Source of the DNA: Pyrodictiaceae archaeon
Lineage (GTDB): Archaea; Thermoproteota; Thermoprotei_A; Sulfolobales; Pyrodictiaceae
Direction: 5' to 3'
Length of the DNA: 64,000 nt
Assembly: GCA_027036135.1 (NCBI GenBank)
Contig: JALVSY010000007.1
Coordinates: 190,880-254,879 of the forward strand
Part shown: positions 41,338-49,817 of the stretch, piece by piece
Numbering within the stretch: position 1 is the stretch's first letter
Layout: each line of letters begins with the position of its first letter
Program-made: the position numbers and the translations under genes
Notes under the pieces: model-generated
Seen by the model: only the letters and a program-made list of their open reading frames with translations
What the model was told of the DNA's origin: nothing
Databases searched by the model: none

Positions 41338-42471
41338 CTAGTACTCAGCGAGTAGCGCGACTAGTGCCAGGAGGGCGGCGAAGTATGGAAGGAGGTATCG
41401 GTGTAGCTTGTTCACGCTTATCCCGCTGAGCCGGATCGCTATGAGGTTCGCGAGGGAGCCAGTGACGAGCCCTACTCCTCCCAGGTTTACCCCGTAGGCT
41501 AAGGGGCGCCACGCCTTGACGTGGCTTAGGAGGAGTATTGTTGCCGGCACGTTGCTCACGAGCTGGCTCAGCCCAGCCGCCAAGAGGACAGTCGGCACTG
41601 TACCTAAGCTCGTGAACCTGGAGAAAACCGGGGCTAGGAGCTCCCCGAGGACACGGAAGTCTATGAACATGAGGGCGAAGCTGGCTAGTAGGAGATAGTC
41701 TAGGCTGAGCAGTATTCTCGGCCTAGTTAGTAGCGCAGCTGCCACTGCCACGACTAAGCCGAGGTAGGGGTGCCCGGTCTCAGCGAGCAAGATTATCGCC
41801 ACGAGACTTATGAGCGCGGGAACGAGGAGCCTGGGTTCTAGCTTGACCGAGGGTGGAGCCGGGTATCCTCTCGCGGCCCTGGTGCCTGCCAGGACTATGT
41901 AGGCTGAGAGCAACAATAGACCTGCAGCAACAAAGGGGGCCATGCCTGCGACGAAGGAGGTGAATCCTATGTGGTAGTGCCTCCATATTATTATGTTCTG
42001 TGGGTTCCCTATAGGTGTGAGACTTGAGCCTATATTAGCCGATATGGCTATAATTGCTACTAGTAGTGCTGTCTCAGCCCCCGTCATGCGTGACGCCACT
42101 ACCGCGACAGGGATGTACATGAACATCGCTGTATCGTTCATGACAACCGAGGCGCTGAGAGCGGATAGCAACGAGAGATACAATAATAGCCTCGCGGGCG
42201 AGCCCCTTGACGCCCCTACCGCTCTCGCCGCTAGGTAGGAGAACGCACCCGACTCCTCCAAAACGGCCGAGACAAGCATAACCGAGTAGATGAGCGAGAG
42301 AGCCTCCGCATCAACTAGGCTTCTGAGACGTAGCGCTTCTCCACGAGTTACGGCGATTAGTATGATGTATAGTGCGAGGAGTGCGGAGAACAGTGCATCG
42401 CCACGCAGAATGTTGATTATCTTGCGTAGCCGTTTACTCAATATACCGTCTAACCTCCTCCGTGAGCCCAT
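41338..42471 (-). CDS. ArsB/NhaD (ion transporter) superfamily permease
   Basis: 377 residues, about ten TM helices. 'GSSLTPIGNPQNIIIWRHY' is the conserved T-P-x-G-N-P-Q-N re-entrant motif of the ArsB/NhaD/CitMHS group, and 'SQLVSNVPATILLLSHV' its symmetry mate in the second half. Relatives move arsenite, sodium ions or dicarboxylates; substrate is not decidable. The track ATG 42471 overlaps the upstream gene by 38 bases; a TTG at 42441 (8-base overlap, GGAGGT upstream) is an alternative start. Confidence 0.85.
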   Translation of the reverse strand: MGSRRRLDGILSKRLRKIINILRGDALFSALLALYIILIAVTRGEALRLRSLVDAEALSLIYSVMLVSAVLEESGAFSYLAARAVGASRGSPARLLLYLSLLSALSASVVMNDTAMFMYIPVAVVASRMTGAETALLVAIIAISANIGSSLTPIGNPQNIIIWRHYHIGFTSFVAGMAPFVAAGLLLLSAYIVLAGTRAARGYPAPPSVKLEPRLLVPALISLVAIILLAETGHPYLGLVVAVAAALLTRPRILLSLDYLLLASFALMFIDFRVLGELLAPVFSRFTSLGTVPTVLLAAGLSQLVSNVPATILLLSHVKAWRPLAYGVNLGGVGLVTGSLANLIAIRLSGISVNKLHRYLLPYFAALLALVALLAEY

Positions 42472-42928
42472 AGTCAGGAATCAGTTCCGCGCCATCACTA
42501 CTCACCTTGACGTGTGCTACGATGTAGTGTCTCCACGCAAGGGGTACTACCCAGGCTCTCTCAGGAGCACGGTACTCGGCTGCCTCTACGACCCATAGCT
42601 CTTCCAGGATCTGCCTAGCTAGCTCCCTTGCCCGGTTCTCCGCTGCTTCTCTGTCGCTGTAGCGATGAGAGCAGACAGGCCTGCCCTTGGGGGAGGGCAT
42701 GTCAGTCTCCAGGTCGTAGTGTATCCTATCAAGTGCGAACCCGTGGTAGAGCAGCACGATGTCTACGCATAAGTCGCCTGCTGGGCCTACGCGGGACAGA
42801 ATGGTTGTTGTTATGTAGCCTAGGGCCGCCTTGACCGTGTTCACAGCTTTCTCGGCATCCTCTAGCCTTATCGGGGGCTGAGCATGCGGAGCACCTCGCA
42901 CTGGTGGCGGCGGTAGTGGATGAGGCAA
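42434..42928 (-). CDS. Hypothetical protein co-transcribed with ArsB/NhaD-type permease
   Basis: 164 residues, cytoplasmic. A proline-rich N-terminus ('PHPLPPPPV') is probably not part of the fold; from about residue 20 it has a helix, a strand region 'DLCVDIVLLYHGFALDRIHYDLE', an amphipathic helix 'DREAAENRARELARQILEELW' and further strands. No motif recognised. Overlaps the downstream permease start, so they are likely coupled, but a functional link is only inferred from position. Confidence 0.5.
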   Translation of the reverse strand: MPHPLPPPPVRGAPHAQPPIRLEDAEKAVNTVKAALGYITTTILSRVGPAGDLCVDIVLLYHGFALDRIHYDLETDMPSPKGRPVCSHRYSDREAAENRARELARQILEELWVVEAAEYRAPERAWVVPLAWRHYIVAHVKVSSDGAELIPDYGLTEEVRRYIE

Positions 42929-42973
42929 GGCTGCTACCGGGAAGAAAAGGGCTTGACGTATAGGGAAAAACGC

Positions 42974-43495
42974 TTAGCGCTGGGTCATTAGCTTGTATCT
43001 CGCTGTGCAGTAGCCCTCTTTCTTCTCTATTACCTGTACTCGGCCCTTCTCACGCCTCACTACGAGCCCTAGCTCTATGCCCTCGAGGCGTGCTAGCTCC
43101 TCGAAGAGCTTGGGGAAGGGACATGCTGTCCCCGGTATCTCTGCTAGCCCTACTCCCTTGGGGCAGTAGCGGCACTTATCGCTCCGTATCCTCATTACTA
43201 CCTCGTCACCGCTTAGCTCTACGGAGGCCTCTGTGCTTATCTCTAAGGCCTTGTTGAGCGAGCTGAGTATCGCTCTTAGCTTCTCCTCCACGCTACCCTC
43301 GGGCTTCTCGTAGAGATCCATCACAGCCAAGTAGTCTCGTAGCCTGGGCGCAACGTACTTGGCGAAGAAGCTTATGCTTCCCTGGTTCAGCACGCCTGCT
43401 TCAGCAGCTGCTGCGAGAAAAAATGCAAAGAACGCTTGCGGGGGCTTTACTCCTCGTTCCTGGACTACTTCTCGTAGCTTATCCAGGGTGCTCAT
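42974..43495 (-). CDS. Conserved-looking protein with a four-Cys C-terminal module, unknown
   Basis: 173 residues from ATG 43495 (MSTLDKLREVV), which has GGAGAG 6 bases upstream; the track start at 43591 would run into the amidohydrolase gene. The N-terminal two thirds is helical. The C-terminal part has 'DKCRYCPKGVG' and 'GTACPFPKLFEEL' plus a late 'EGYCTARY', a pattern like V4R/4-vinyl-reductase-type small-molecule or metal-binding domains. It lies 86 bases downstream of the amidohydrolase and probably in its operon. Function unknown. Confidence 0.6.
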   Translation of the reverse strand: MSTLDKLREVVQERGVKPPQAFFAFFLAAAAEAGVLNQGSISFFAKYVAPRLRDYLAVMDLYEKPEGSVEEKLRAILSSLNKALEISTEASVELSGDEVVMRIRSDKCRYCPKGVGLAEIPGTACPFPKLFEELARLEGIELGLVVRREKGRVQVIEKKEGYCTARYKLMTQR

Positions 43496-43581
43496 TACCT
43501 GCTCTCCGTCCCGGGAATAGAGAGCTACCAGGTTGTCTTTCTTGGCTCGCACCTGGCCGGCAGAGGAGAGAAAAGCAGAGC

Positions 43582-44574
43582 CTATTTGCAACTCATTCCT
43601 AGTACTTCCTCCGCGTTACCGTGGAAGAATCTGCGCAGGTCACGCTGACTATACCCAGCGAAGAGTAGAGCTCTGTAAACATCTTGTATGAAGCTAGCTG
43701 GATCGCGGTCAACAACGGGATAATCACTACCGTAGAGCAGCTTGTCGCGTGGAGCATCCCGGGCAATCATTTCAACTAGGACGGAATTCAGGGCCGAGAC
43801 ATCCGCGTAGACGTTTGGATATTTTCTCAGAAGCGCTAGGGCCTCGGCTGTGAAGACTCCGGGCGCTATAGCACTATAACCGCCCGTGTGCGCTATGATT
43901 ACTCGTGCCTCGCGGTGCCTGGCCAGCAAAGGCTCTAAGCGAGAGGGGTCACCGAAGCGACAGTAGCGCGGAAGCTCCCATATCCCGGGGTCGCAGCCTG
44001 CGTGAACCACTACGGGTGTATCGAGCTGCTCCGCTGCCTCAAGGACTGCATCAACCGCTGGGTCGCCGAGACTCTTCATGAACAGCGTTGATATTATCTT
44101 TATGCCGCGTGCCCCGCGCCTATAAGCCTCCTCGATCTCCTCAATTACCTCCTCGGGCTTCTTGTTTAGGTTTGGGGCGTGGAACACGCTGATACCTAGC
44201 CCTGCCTCAACTATACCAAGAATAGACTGGACAAGGGCCTCATCCTCCAAGAACCCGCATAAGGGACCATACTTCTCCACAAGCTCCAAGGTTATGTAGT
44301 AGAGGGACTCGGGGCGCAGAACATCCCATAGCTCGCTGGGAACATGGCGCCTAATGACTCCCTGCGTCCTCTTATACTCCTTCTCAACCTCGCCCAGGTC
44401 TATCCCAGCAACAATGCTCCTCACATCGGGTAGGCCCAATAGGACTACATGTGATACCCCTATCCCGGCCAAGCGCTCCAAGTAACGATGCGGGAGAGGA
44501 CCTAGCGGCAAATGAGCATGAGCATCTATGACGCACTCAACACTAGCTACTAGCTTCCCTAGCCCCTCTGACAC
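43582..44574 (-). CDS. Amidohydrolase (Amidohydro_2-type metal-dependent hydrolase)
   Basis: 330 residues, TIM barrel. 'VIDAHAHLPLG' (HxH metal site), 'KIISTLF' strand, 'PVVVHAGCDPG' (His), 'VIIAHTGGY' (His) and 'LLYGSDYPVVD' (Asp) in family order identify the metal-dependent hydrolase superfamily, class related to decarboxylases such as ACMSD. The substrate is not predictable. GTG 44574 with GGTG 8 bases upstream. Followed by the four-Cys protein on the same strand. Confidence 0.85.
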   Translation of the reverse strand: MSEGLGKLVASVECVIDAHAHLPLGPLPHRYLERLAGIGVSHVVLLGLPDVRSIVAGIDLGEVEKEYKRTQGVIRRHVPSELWDVLRPESLYYITLELVEKYGPLCGFLEDEALVQSILGIVEAGLGISVFHAPNLNKKPEEVIEEIEEAYRRGARGIKIISTLFMKSLGDPAVDAVLEAAEQLDTPVVVHAGCDPGIWELPRYCRFGDPSRLEPLLARHREARVIIAHTGGYSAIAPGVFTAEALALLRKYPNVYADVSALNSVLVEMIARDAPRDKLLYGSDYPVVDRDPASFIQDVYRALLFAGYSQRDLRRFFHGNAEEVLGMSCK

Positions 44575-44769
44575 TATATAGCACCACCTCTACGCTAAAC
44601 ATAGGAACACAGCAACTAATCCAGATGGTATTCTAGGACCCGTGAGAGCTACTCTAGAAAAGATAGTAAAGAGCGCGTTAGGCCCTTTATCGTTTTCCCT
44701 CGCCACAGACACCTAAACAAAATCAATATAAGAAGGTTGTGCGAAGCAGAGAACATCCTGGCTCATGGT

Positions 44770-45339
44770 TTATTCAAGGATCTTAGCAAGTGGCTTAACC
44801 ACTATGCCTTTTTCTCGGAGAGCCCTAGCCCCTGCCTCTATTGCCTCCTCAACGCTGAAGAGGAAGTCATACATGTCTTCCTCTATCATGCTGATGAACT
44901 TGCCGCGGAACTTCTGGGCAAGCCTCTTCATAGGCACGTTGGTCTCGTGGGTATAGGCGTGTATTTTCGTGAATCCCTTTTTCTGTGCCTCGGCGAACAA
45001 CATGTACATTATGAGTGTGCCTAGCCCTCTCCTCCTGTAATTATCGTGGACGACTATCGCTAGTTCCCCTTCGTCGCCCTTGATACGGTAGACCTCGCCA
45101 GACCCTATGACAAGGCTCTCCTTGCTAGCTATGACGGATACTGGTGTATGGTTCTTATCAAGTATCCTCTCAACCTCGGGCTCAAAGAACCTTAATGGGC
45201 GGAGGAAGCGGAGCATCACCGTCTCCTCCGATAAGCTGTTGAAGAACCTTAGTAGCCTCTCCTTATCCTCCTCCAGGGGCTCCTCGAGCTCAACTAGGCC
45301 TAGGCGCGGTACCTCTGCGAGAGCTATTGGTTTTCCCAG
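44770..45339 (-). CDS. GNAT acetyltransferase beside acs; probable CTG start
   Basis: GNAT fold with acetyl-CoA loop 'HDNYRRRGLGTLIMYMLF' and 'KIHAYTHETNVPMKRLAQKF'. The track begins at ATG 45219, which cuts off the first strand and helix. The same frame upstream reads 'GKPIALAEVPRLGLVELEEP' and 'LLRFFNSLSEETVMLRFLRP', typical of GNATs that acetylate acyl-CoA synthetases, with no ATG/GTG/TTG before a stop. CTG 45339 is 7 bases after GGGG, and a TATA-like TGAAAAG near 45377 predicts a 12-base leader, so CTG is the best start (189 residues). Divergent from acs: likely a Pat-like lysine acetyltransferase controlling Acs. Confidence 0.78.
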   Translation of the reverse strand: MGKPIALAEVPRLGLVELEEPLEEDKERLLRFFNSLSEETVMLRFLRPLRFFEPEVERILDKNHTPVSVIASKESLVIGSGEVYRIKGDEGELAIVVHDNYRRRGLGTLIMYMLFAEAQKKGFTKIHAYTHETNVPMKRLAQKFRGKFISMIEEDMYDFLFSVEEAIEAGARALREKGIVVKPLAKILE

Positions 45340-45373
45340 TACTGGTCCCCGATTGAAGACTTAGGGTTACTCA

Positions 45374-45380
45374 CTTTTCA
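45374..45380 (-). promoter_or_regulatory. TATA box of the GNAT gene
   Basis: TGAAAAG on the minus strand, about 26 bases before a predicted start near 45351. It supports a short leader carrying GGGGA in front of the CTG at 45339. Confidence 0.4.
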
Positions 45381-45597
45381 ATTCATTCCCTGAGAGACTC
45401 TCCGAAGCATTCCTGAAGATGAAGACCATTGCTCCTCGGCGACTTGTTATACCGGGCCGCAGGGAGACTCTCCTCTATTTAGTGGAGGCCCGAATAAATA
45501 CTCATATGGTTATCATTGGTTAGCGTAACGCTTAATTTCGTCACTGGCCTAGCCTTCTAGCCCCGAGTATCGACTCTCGTCTAGAGGTGTATACTAT

Positions 45598-47580
45598 ATG
45601 GCAGAGGAGTTCACAGCGCTGCCCTTTAACGAGAAGTATTGGCCGGATCACGGCAAGTACATGGAGTTCTACAAGAAGAGTATCGAGGACATAGAGGCGT
45701 TCTGGGACGAGAGAGCAAGGGAGCTGATATGGATTAAGCACTGGGACCAGGTACTAGATGCCTCTAATCCACCGTTCTTCCGCTGGTTCAAGGGAGGAGT
45801 CACCAACATTAACCTAAACGCTCTCGATAAGTGGATAGGGACTAGTGTCGAGCACAAGGTGGCCTATTACTGGGAGGGCGAGCCCGGGGACCGGAAAGCT
45901 ATAACCTACAAGGAGCTATACCGCGAGGTCAACAAGTTCGCATGGGTTCTCCGAGAGATAATAGGCCTCAAGCCAGACGATACAGTGACCATCTATCTAC
46001 CCATGATACCAGAGCTACCGGTCTCGATGCTAGCAGTGACAAGGATAGGTGGTATACACAGCGTAGTCTTCTCCGGGTTCAGCGCCCAGGCCCTCGCCGA
46101 GAGAATAGTTGACGCGAAAGCCAAGGTGCTGATAACCGCTGACGGGTTCTATCGGAGAGGAAAAGTCATAGAGCTCAAGAAGGCAGCCGACGAAGCGATA
46201 AAGATTGCTGAGGAGCGCGGAGTCAAGGTAGAGAAAGTAATAGTTGTAAAGCGAGCCGGTAACGAGGTCCACATGGTTAGTGGCCGTGACTACTGGTACC
46301 ACGAGCTAATCAAGGAGGCGCCGGAGAAGGCTTATGTGAAGCCAGTGCCCAGGAAGGCAGATGACGTCCTCTTCATACTATATACGAGCGGCACCACTGG
46401 GAAGCCTAAGGGCATCATGCACAGCACCGGCGGCTACATGACATATGTCTATAACGTGTTTCGCTGGAACTGGGACCCACAGCCCCACGACATATACTGG
46501 TGCGCCGCCGACATCGGCTGGATAACCGGCCATACCTACATCGTCTATGGACCATTGATGCATGGAGTAACCCAGGTAATGTACGAGGGCGCCCCAGACT
46601 ACCCAGCACCAGACCGCATATGGGAGATGATCGAAAGATACGGCGTCACGATACTCTATACCAGTCCAACACTGCTACGACTCCTACGCCGCTACGGCGA
46701 CAAATGGATAGAGAAGCATGATCTCTCAACACTGAGGCTCCTAGGCAGCGTAGGCGAGCCAATAAACCCTGATGTATGGAAATGGTACTTCGAGAAAATA
46801 GGTGGCAAGAAGGCACCAATCGTTGACACATGGTGGCAGACCGAGACCGGCGCCGCAATGATATCCCCAGCTCCAGGCCTAGCCCTGGTGCCGCTCAAGC
46901 CAGGCAGCGCTACCGTGCCGCTACCAGGTATTGATGCCGACGTGTTCACCCCAGAGGGTAAGCCAGCTGAGCCCGGGAAGAAGGGCCTCCTCGTAATAAA
47001 GAAGCCGTGGCCAGGCATGCTCATGGGCATATGGGGTGATCCGCAGAGGTACATCAACACCTACTGGGCCAGGTTCAGCAAGCCAGAGGAGAACATCTGG
47101 ATCTACTACCCAGCAGACTACGCGATAAAGGACCACGAGGGCTACTTCTGGCTACTAGGCCGCGCAGACGAGGTACTAAACGTCGCTGGTCACCGCCTAG
47201 GAACAATCGAGATAGAGGACGCAGTAGTAGCCCACCCAGCTGTAAGCGAGGCAGCAGTAGTAGGAGCACCCGATCCAGTCAAGGGAGAGGTACCAGTAGC
47301 ATTCGTCGTTCTCAAGGCAGGCTATGAGCCAAGCGAGCAACTAGAGAAAGAAATCAAGGACACTGTGAGGAAGATAGTAGGCCCGATAGCAGTCCCGGCA
47401 AAGATACTATTCGTATCAAAGCTCCCGAAAACCAGGAGCGGCAAGATAATGAGAAGAATACTCATAAGCCTCATCAAGGGAAGACCAATAGGCGACATCT
47501 CAACACTAGAAGACCCATCAGCCGTAGAAGAGGTAAAGAAGGCGGTAGAAGAGTTCAAGAAGCTCATGCAACAAGCCTAG
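45598..47580 (+). CDS. acs: Acetyl-CoA synthetase (AMP-forming)
   Basis: Activates acetate to acetyl-CoA with ATP. 660 residues, the normal length. N-terminal ACAS segment 'FNEKYWPDHGKYMEFYKKS', AMP-binding motif 'YTSGTTGKPKGIMHSTGGY', 'DTWWQTETGA' with the Trp that limits the pocket to acetate, hinge 'GRADEVLNVAGHRLGT' and the C-terminal catalytic lysine in 'PKTRSGKIMRR', the known site of regulatory acetylation. ATG 45598 has GAGGTG 8 bases upstream. The divergent GNAT and the downstream SatP-like permease make a coherent acetate module. Confidence 0.95.
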   Translation: MAEEFTALPFNEKYWPDHGKYMEFYKKSIEDIEAFWDERARELIWIKHWDQVLDASNPPFFRWFKGGVTNINLNALDKWIGTSVEHKVAYYWEGEPGDRKAITYKELYREVNKFAWVLREIIGLKPDDTVTIYLPMIPELPVSMLAVTRIGGIHSVVFSGFSAQALAERIVDAKAKVLITADGFYRRGKVIELKKAADEAIKIAEERGVKVEKVIVVKRAGNEVHMVSGRDYWYHELIKEAPEKAYVKPVPRKADDVLFILYTSGTTGKPKGIMHSTGGYMTYVYNVFRWNWDPQPHDIYWCAADIGWITGHTYIVYGPLMHGVTQVMYEGAPDYPAPDRIWEMIERYGVTILYTSPTLLRLLRRYGDKWIEKHDLSTLRLLGSVGEPINPDVWKWYFEKIGGKKAPIVDTWWQTETGAAMISPAPGLALVPLKPGSATVPLPGIDADVFTPEGKPAEPGKKGLLVIKKPWPGMLMGIWGDPQRYINTYWARFSKPEENIWIYYPADYAIKDHEGYFWLLGRADEVLNVAGHRLGTIEIEDAVVAHPAVSEAAVVGAPDPVKGEVPVAFVVLKAGYEPSEQLEKEIKDTVRKIVGPIAVPAKILFVSKLPKTRSGKIMRRILISLIKGRPIGDISTLEDPSAVEEVKKAVEEFKKLMQQA

Positions 47581-47681
47581 CCCCATACCCCGGTTTTTAG
47601 CAACCCACGCCCCGACCCTACCCAGCCCTTATCCATGCACAGGTACGAGCTCCCAGGCTAGCTAGGAGTATGCATCCCTGA

Positions 47682-48245
47682 GTGAGTGCCTTGGCCGAGG
47701 AGAAACAAGTCTGGGCAAACCCGGCCGCACTGGGACTAGCCGGGTTCGGACTAACAACCACAGTGCTCAACCTAGCCAACATGGGTATTATAAGCGGTAC
47801 AGGGCTCACGGTGGCGTACGGCTACGCTTACGGTGGACTAGCCCAGGTCATAGCTGGTATTATAGAGTTTAGGCGCAACAACCTCTTTGGCGGAACAGCT
47901 TTTACATCGTACGGGCTCTTCTGGATCGGCTTCGCGCTACTCAACTCGCTGAAAACCCTGCCACCGACAAGCCACGGGGAACTAGCAGCATGGATGTTCA
48001 TGTGGGGCATCTTCACTCTTTACCTAGCGATTGCCGCTAAGCTTCTGAAGGAGAGAGCGGTTACCGTTGTATTGGCGCTACTAGTGATACTATTCTTCCT
48101 ACTATCAGCCGCATTTGCCGCGAATAGCAGCACCCTACTCAAAATAGCCGGAGCCGAGGGAATAGCTACTGGATTATCAGCAGTCTATACATCCGCAGCT
48201 ATAGTAATAAACGACGCGGCAGGTAGACAAGTACTGCCAGTCTAA
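47682..48245 (+). CDS. Acetate permease, GPR1/FUN34/YaaH (SatP) family
   Basis: 187 residues, six TM helices. 'ANPAALGLAGFGLTTTVLNL' is the family signature (NPAPLGLxGFGxTT), 'YGYAYGGLAQVIAGIIEFRRNN' with 'GGTAFTSYGLFWIGF' is the second conserved block. SatP-type proteins move acetate or succinate with protons. GTG 47682. Directly downstream of acs (101 bases), so uptake and activation of acetate are coupled. Converges with ferritin. Confidence 0.9.
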   Translation: MSALAEEKQVWANPAALGLAGFGLTTTVLNLANMGIISGTGLTVAYGYAYGGLAQVIAGIIEFRRNNLFGGTAFTSYGLFWIGFALLNSLKTLPPTSHGELAAWMFMWGIFTLYLAIAAKLLKERAVTVVLALLVILFFLLSAAFAANSSTLLKIAGAEGIATGLSAVYTSAAIVINDAAGRQVLPV

Positions 48246-48288
48246 GACCCTGGAAAGAGTTGAGGAGAGGCCCCTCTAGCCCTACATG

Positions 48289-48313
48289 CATTTTTGTCTC
48301 TTTGTCATCCTTT
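48289..48313 (+). terminator. T-rich terminator between convergent genes
   Basis: CATTTTTGTC followed by CATCCTTTTT after the satP-like stop. Archaeal termination uses such T-runs; no hairpin is needed. Placed just before the ferritin stop. Confidence 0.35.
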
Positions 48314-48817
48314 TTACTCTTCGCGCTTCGCTAGCTCCCGGTCAAGGGCCAGGAGAGCCACAGGGTTATCTCCTACGAGCTTCACCTTCGCTAAGAGACC
48401 CTGTGCTAGCTTCTCCTCCTCAACCTGCTCCTCGACGAACCAGTTGAGGAAGACCTCCGTAGCCTTATCGCCCTCCTCGCGAGCCACGTCAACAAGCCGC
48501 CATATCCTCCTGGTATTCTCCTCCTCGGAGCGAACGAAATCGCTTACAGCGCTGAGTATACTGTCCCAGCTTTGCTTCGGTGCAGGTACGTCGCTTAGCA
48601 CTACCCTGCCGCCTCTGTCGAGGATGTAGTCGTAGATCTTCATAGCGTGGCCCAGCTCCTCCCTAGCCTGTACCCGGAAGAAGTGAGAGAACCCACTGAG
48701 GCCCTTCTCGGCGAAGAAACTCGCCATTGCTAGGTAGAGGTAGGCGTTGCGAAGCTCCGCGTTAAGCTGCTCATTAAGAGCGCGGAACACTTTCTCCGAA
48801 GACACAGCAATTAACAC
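48314..48817 (-). CDS. ftn: Ferritin
   Basis: Iron-storage cage protein with ferroxidase activity. 167 residues, four-helix bundle: 'LNEQLNAELRNAYLYLAMASFF' (Glu, Tyr), 'AREELGHAMKIYDYI' (E-E-x-x-H ferroxidase site), 'FLNWFVEEQVEEE' (Glu and Gln ligands). The C-terminal short helix 'NPVALLALDRELAKREE' matches bacterial-type FtnA. The track start is GTG 48817; the second GTG at 48805 (VSSEKVFRALNEQL) has GGTG at a better distance. A clear TATA box ATATTTATACC lies near 48850 on the minus strand. Confidence 0.93.
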   Translation of the reverse strand: MLIAVSSEKVFRALNEQLNAELRNAYLYLAMASFFAEKGLSGFSHFFRVQAREELGHAMKIYDYILDRGGRVVLSDVPAPKQSWDSILSAVSDFVRSEEENTRRIWRLVDVAREEGDKATEVFLNWFVEEQVEEEKLAQGLLAKVKLVGDNPVALLALDRELAKREE

Positions 48818-48901
48818 CAGTTAAACAAGGCGATTAAGGTGGTATAAATATGCAGTGTTCACGTACAGAATAAAATTCTATAACCCGGTGCACAGGGTCT
48901 A

Positions 48902-49774
48902 CTAAAATCTGACAACTAGCCTAGAGACAGGGCTCAGACTAGTAACGGGATAAACTTGTTCAGGCTTTGCAGGAGGTTCTAGTAAAGCAGCAACCGCTCT
49001 TAACGACCCCTCATGTTCGTCGATAAACGCTATTACTGGTCTAACCTCCCGGTTCAAGACCTCGGCAAGAGCTTGGGCTGAGAATACAATCTTATACTTA
49101 AACACGGAATACCTCCTAATGATAACACGATCACGGCTCCTAACCGTCCTAGTGAGAGCCTTAGCTTCGAGAGCATACACATTTAATCGGCCGAGCACAG
49201 CATCTACCTCAACTTGTCCGCTATAGGTATACGCATTAGAGCGAGCTGACGGCTGGAACTTGAACTCTGTATGTCCGAAACGGAGTGAAGGAATAGTATA
49301 AACGGGGCCGCTACCGCCCTCTAGGATTCTAATAAGCTCCAGAGCGGCAATAGACGCTAAAGCCTCCACGCCCATTTGCCTCGCTAAGGAAGAAATCCAA
49401 GAGGGCAAGTTACGTATTTCCCCGAGAGACTGTGCTCTCATAAGGTCATTGCTTCTCAATGCCTCGTGAATATACTCTGGGCTAGCTCTACAAACAATAA
49501 ACATAGCTCTACCTGTATGATACTGGCCAAGCCTCACTACGTATACATTCTGTTTTCGAAGCTCGGCTGGCAGATTCTCTACTACATCGATCGACACTAC
49601 CTCTGGAGCCTTGAGACGCCTACAGAAATCCTCCTCGCTTATCCGTTTACAGACATCGTATAGGCTAAGAGGGTCACTACACCAACCCTCATTAAGCCTC
49701 TCAATAATATGCTTCATCTCGGGGCTCGCTAGGAATAGTCTCCAAAAACGTGCAGACACTGCAAGCCCTGCCAA
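48902..49774 (-). CDS. Predicted PD-(D/E)XK-type nuclease, unknown family
   Basis: 290 residues. The centre reads 'GQVEVDAVLGRLNVYALEAKA', which is the D-(X9-10)-E-X-K pattern of PD-(D/E)XK nucleases, with a preceding Glu in 'FGHTEFKF' as the possible extra metal ligand, and a following Arg/Lys-rich part 'RSRDRVIIRRYSVFKYKIVF'. The N-terminal 160 residues are alpha/beta with no known motif and could recognise DNA. Such layout fits restriction-like or Holliday-type endonucleases. No methyltransferase or partner gene is nearby. TTG 49774. It sits in an accessory patch beside PaREP1-like and VapBC genes. Confidence 0.5.
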   Translation of the reverse strand: MAGLAVSARFWRLFLASPEMKHIIERLNEGWCSDPLSLYDVCKRISEEDFCRRLKAPEVVSIDVVENLPAELRKQNVYVVRLGQYHTGRAMFIVCRASPEYIHEALRSNDLMRAQSLGEIRNLPSWISSLARQMGVEALASIAALELIRILEGGSGPVYTIPSLRFGHTEFKFQPSARSNAYTYSGQVEVDAVLGRLNVYALEAKALTRTVRSRDRVIIRRYSVFKYKIVFSAQALAEVLNREVRPVIAFIDEHEGSLRAVAALLEPPAKPEQVYPVTSLSPVSRLVVRF

Positions 49775-49817
49775 GCAGTAAATGAGAGCCTCAATAAAAC
49801 ATTATATTTTAGATGTC

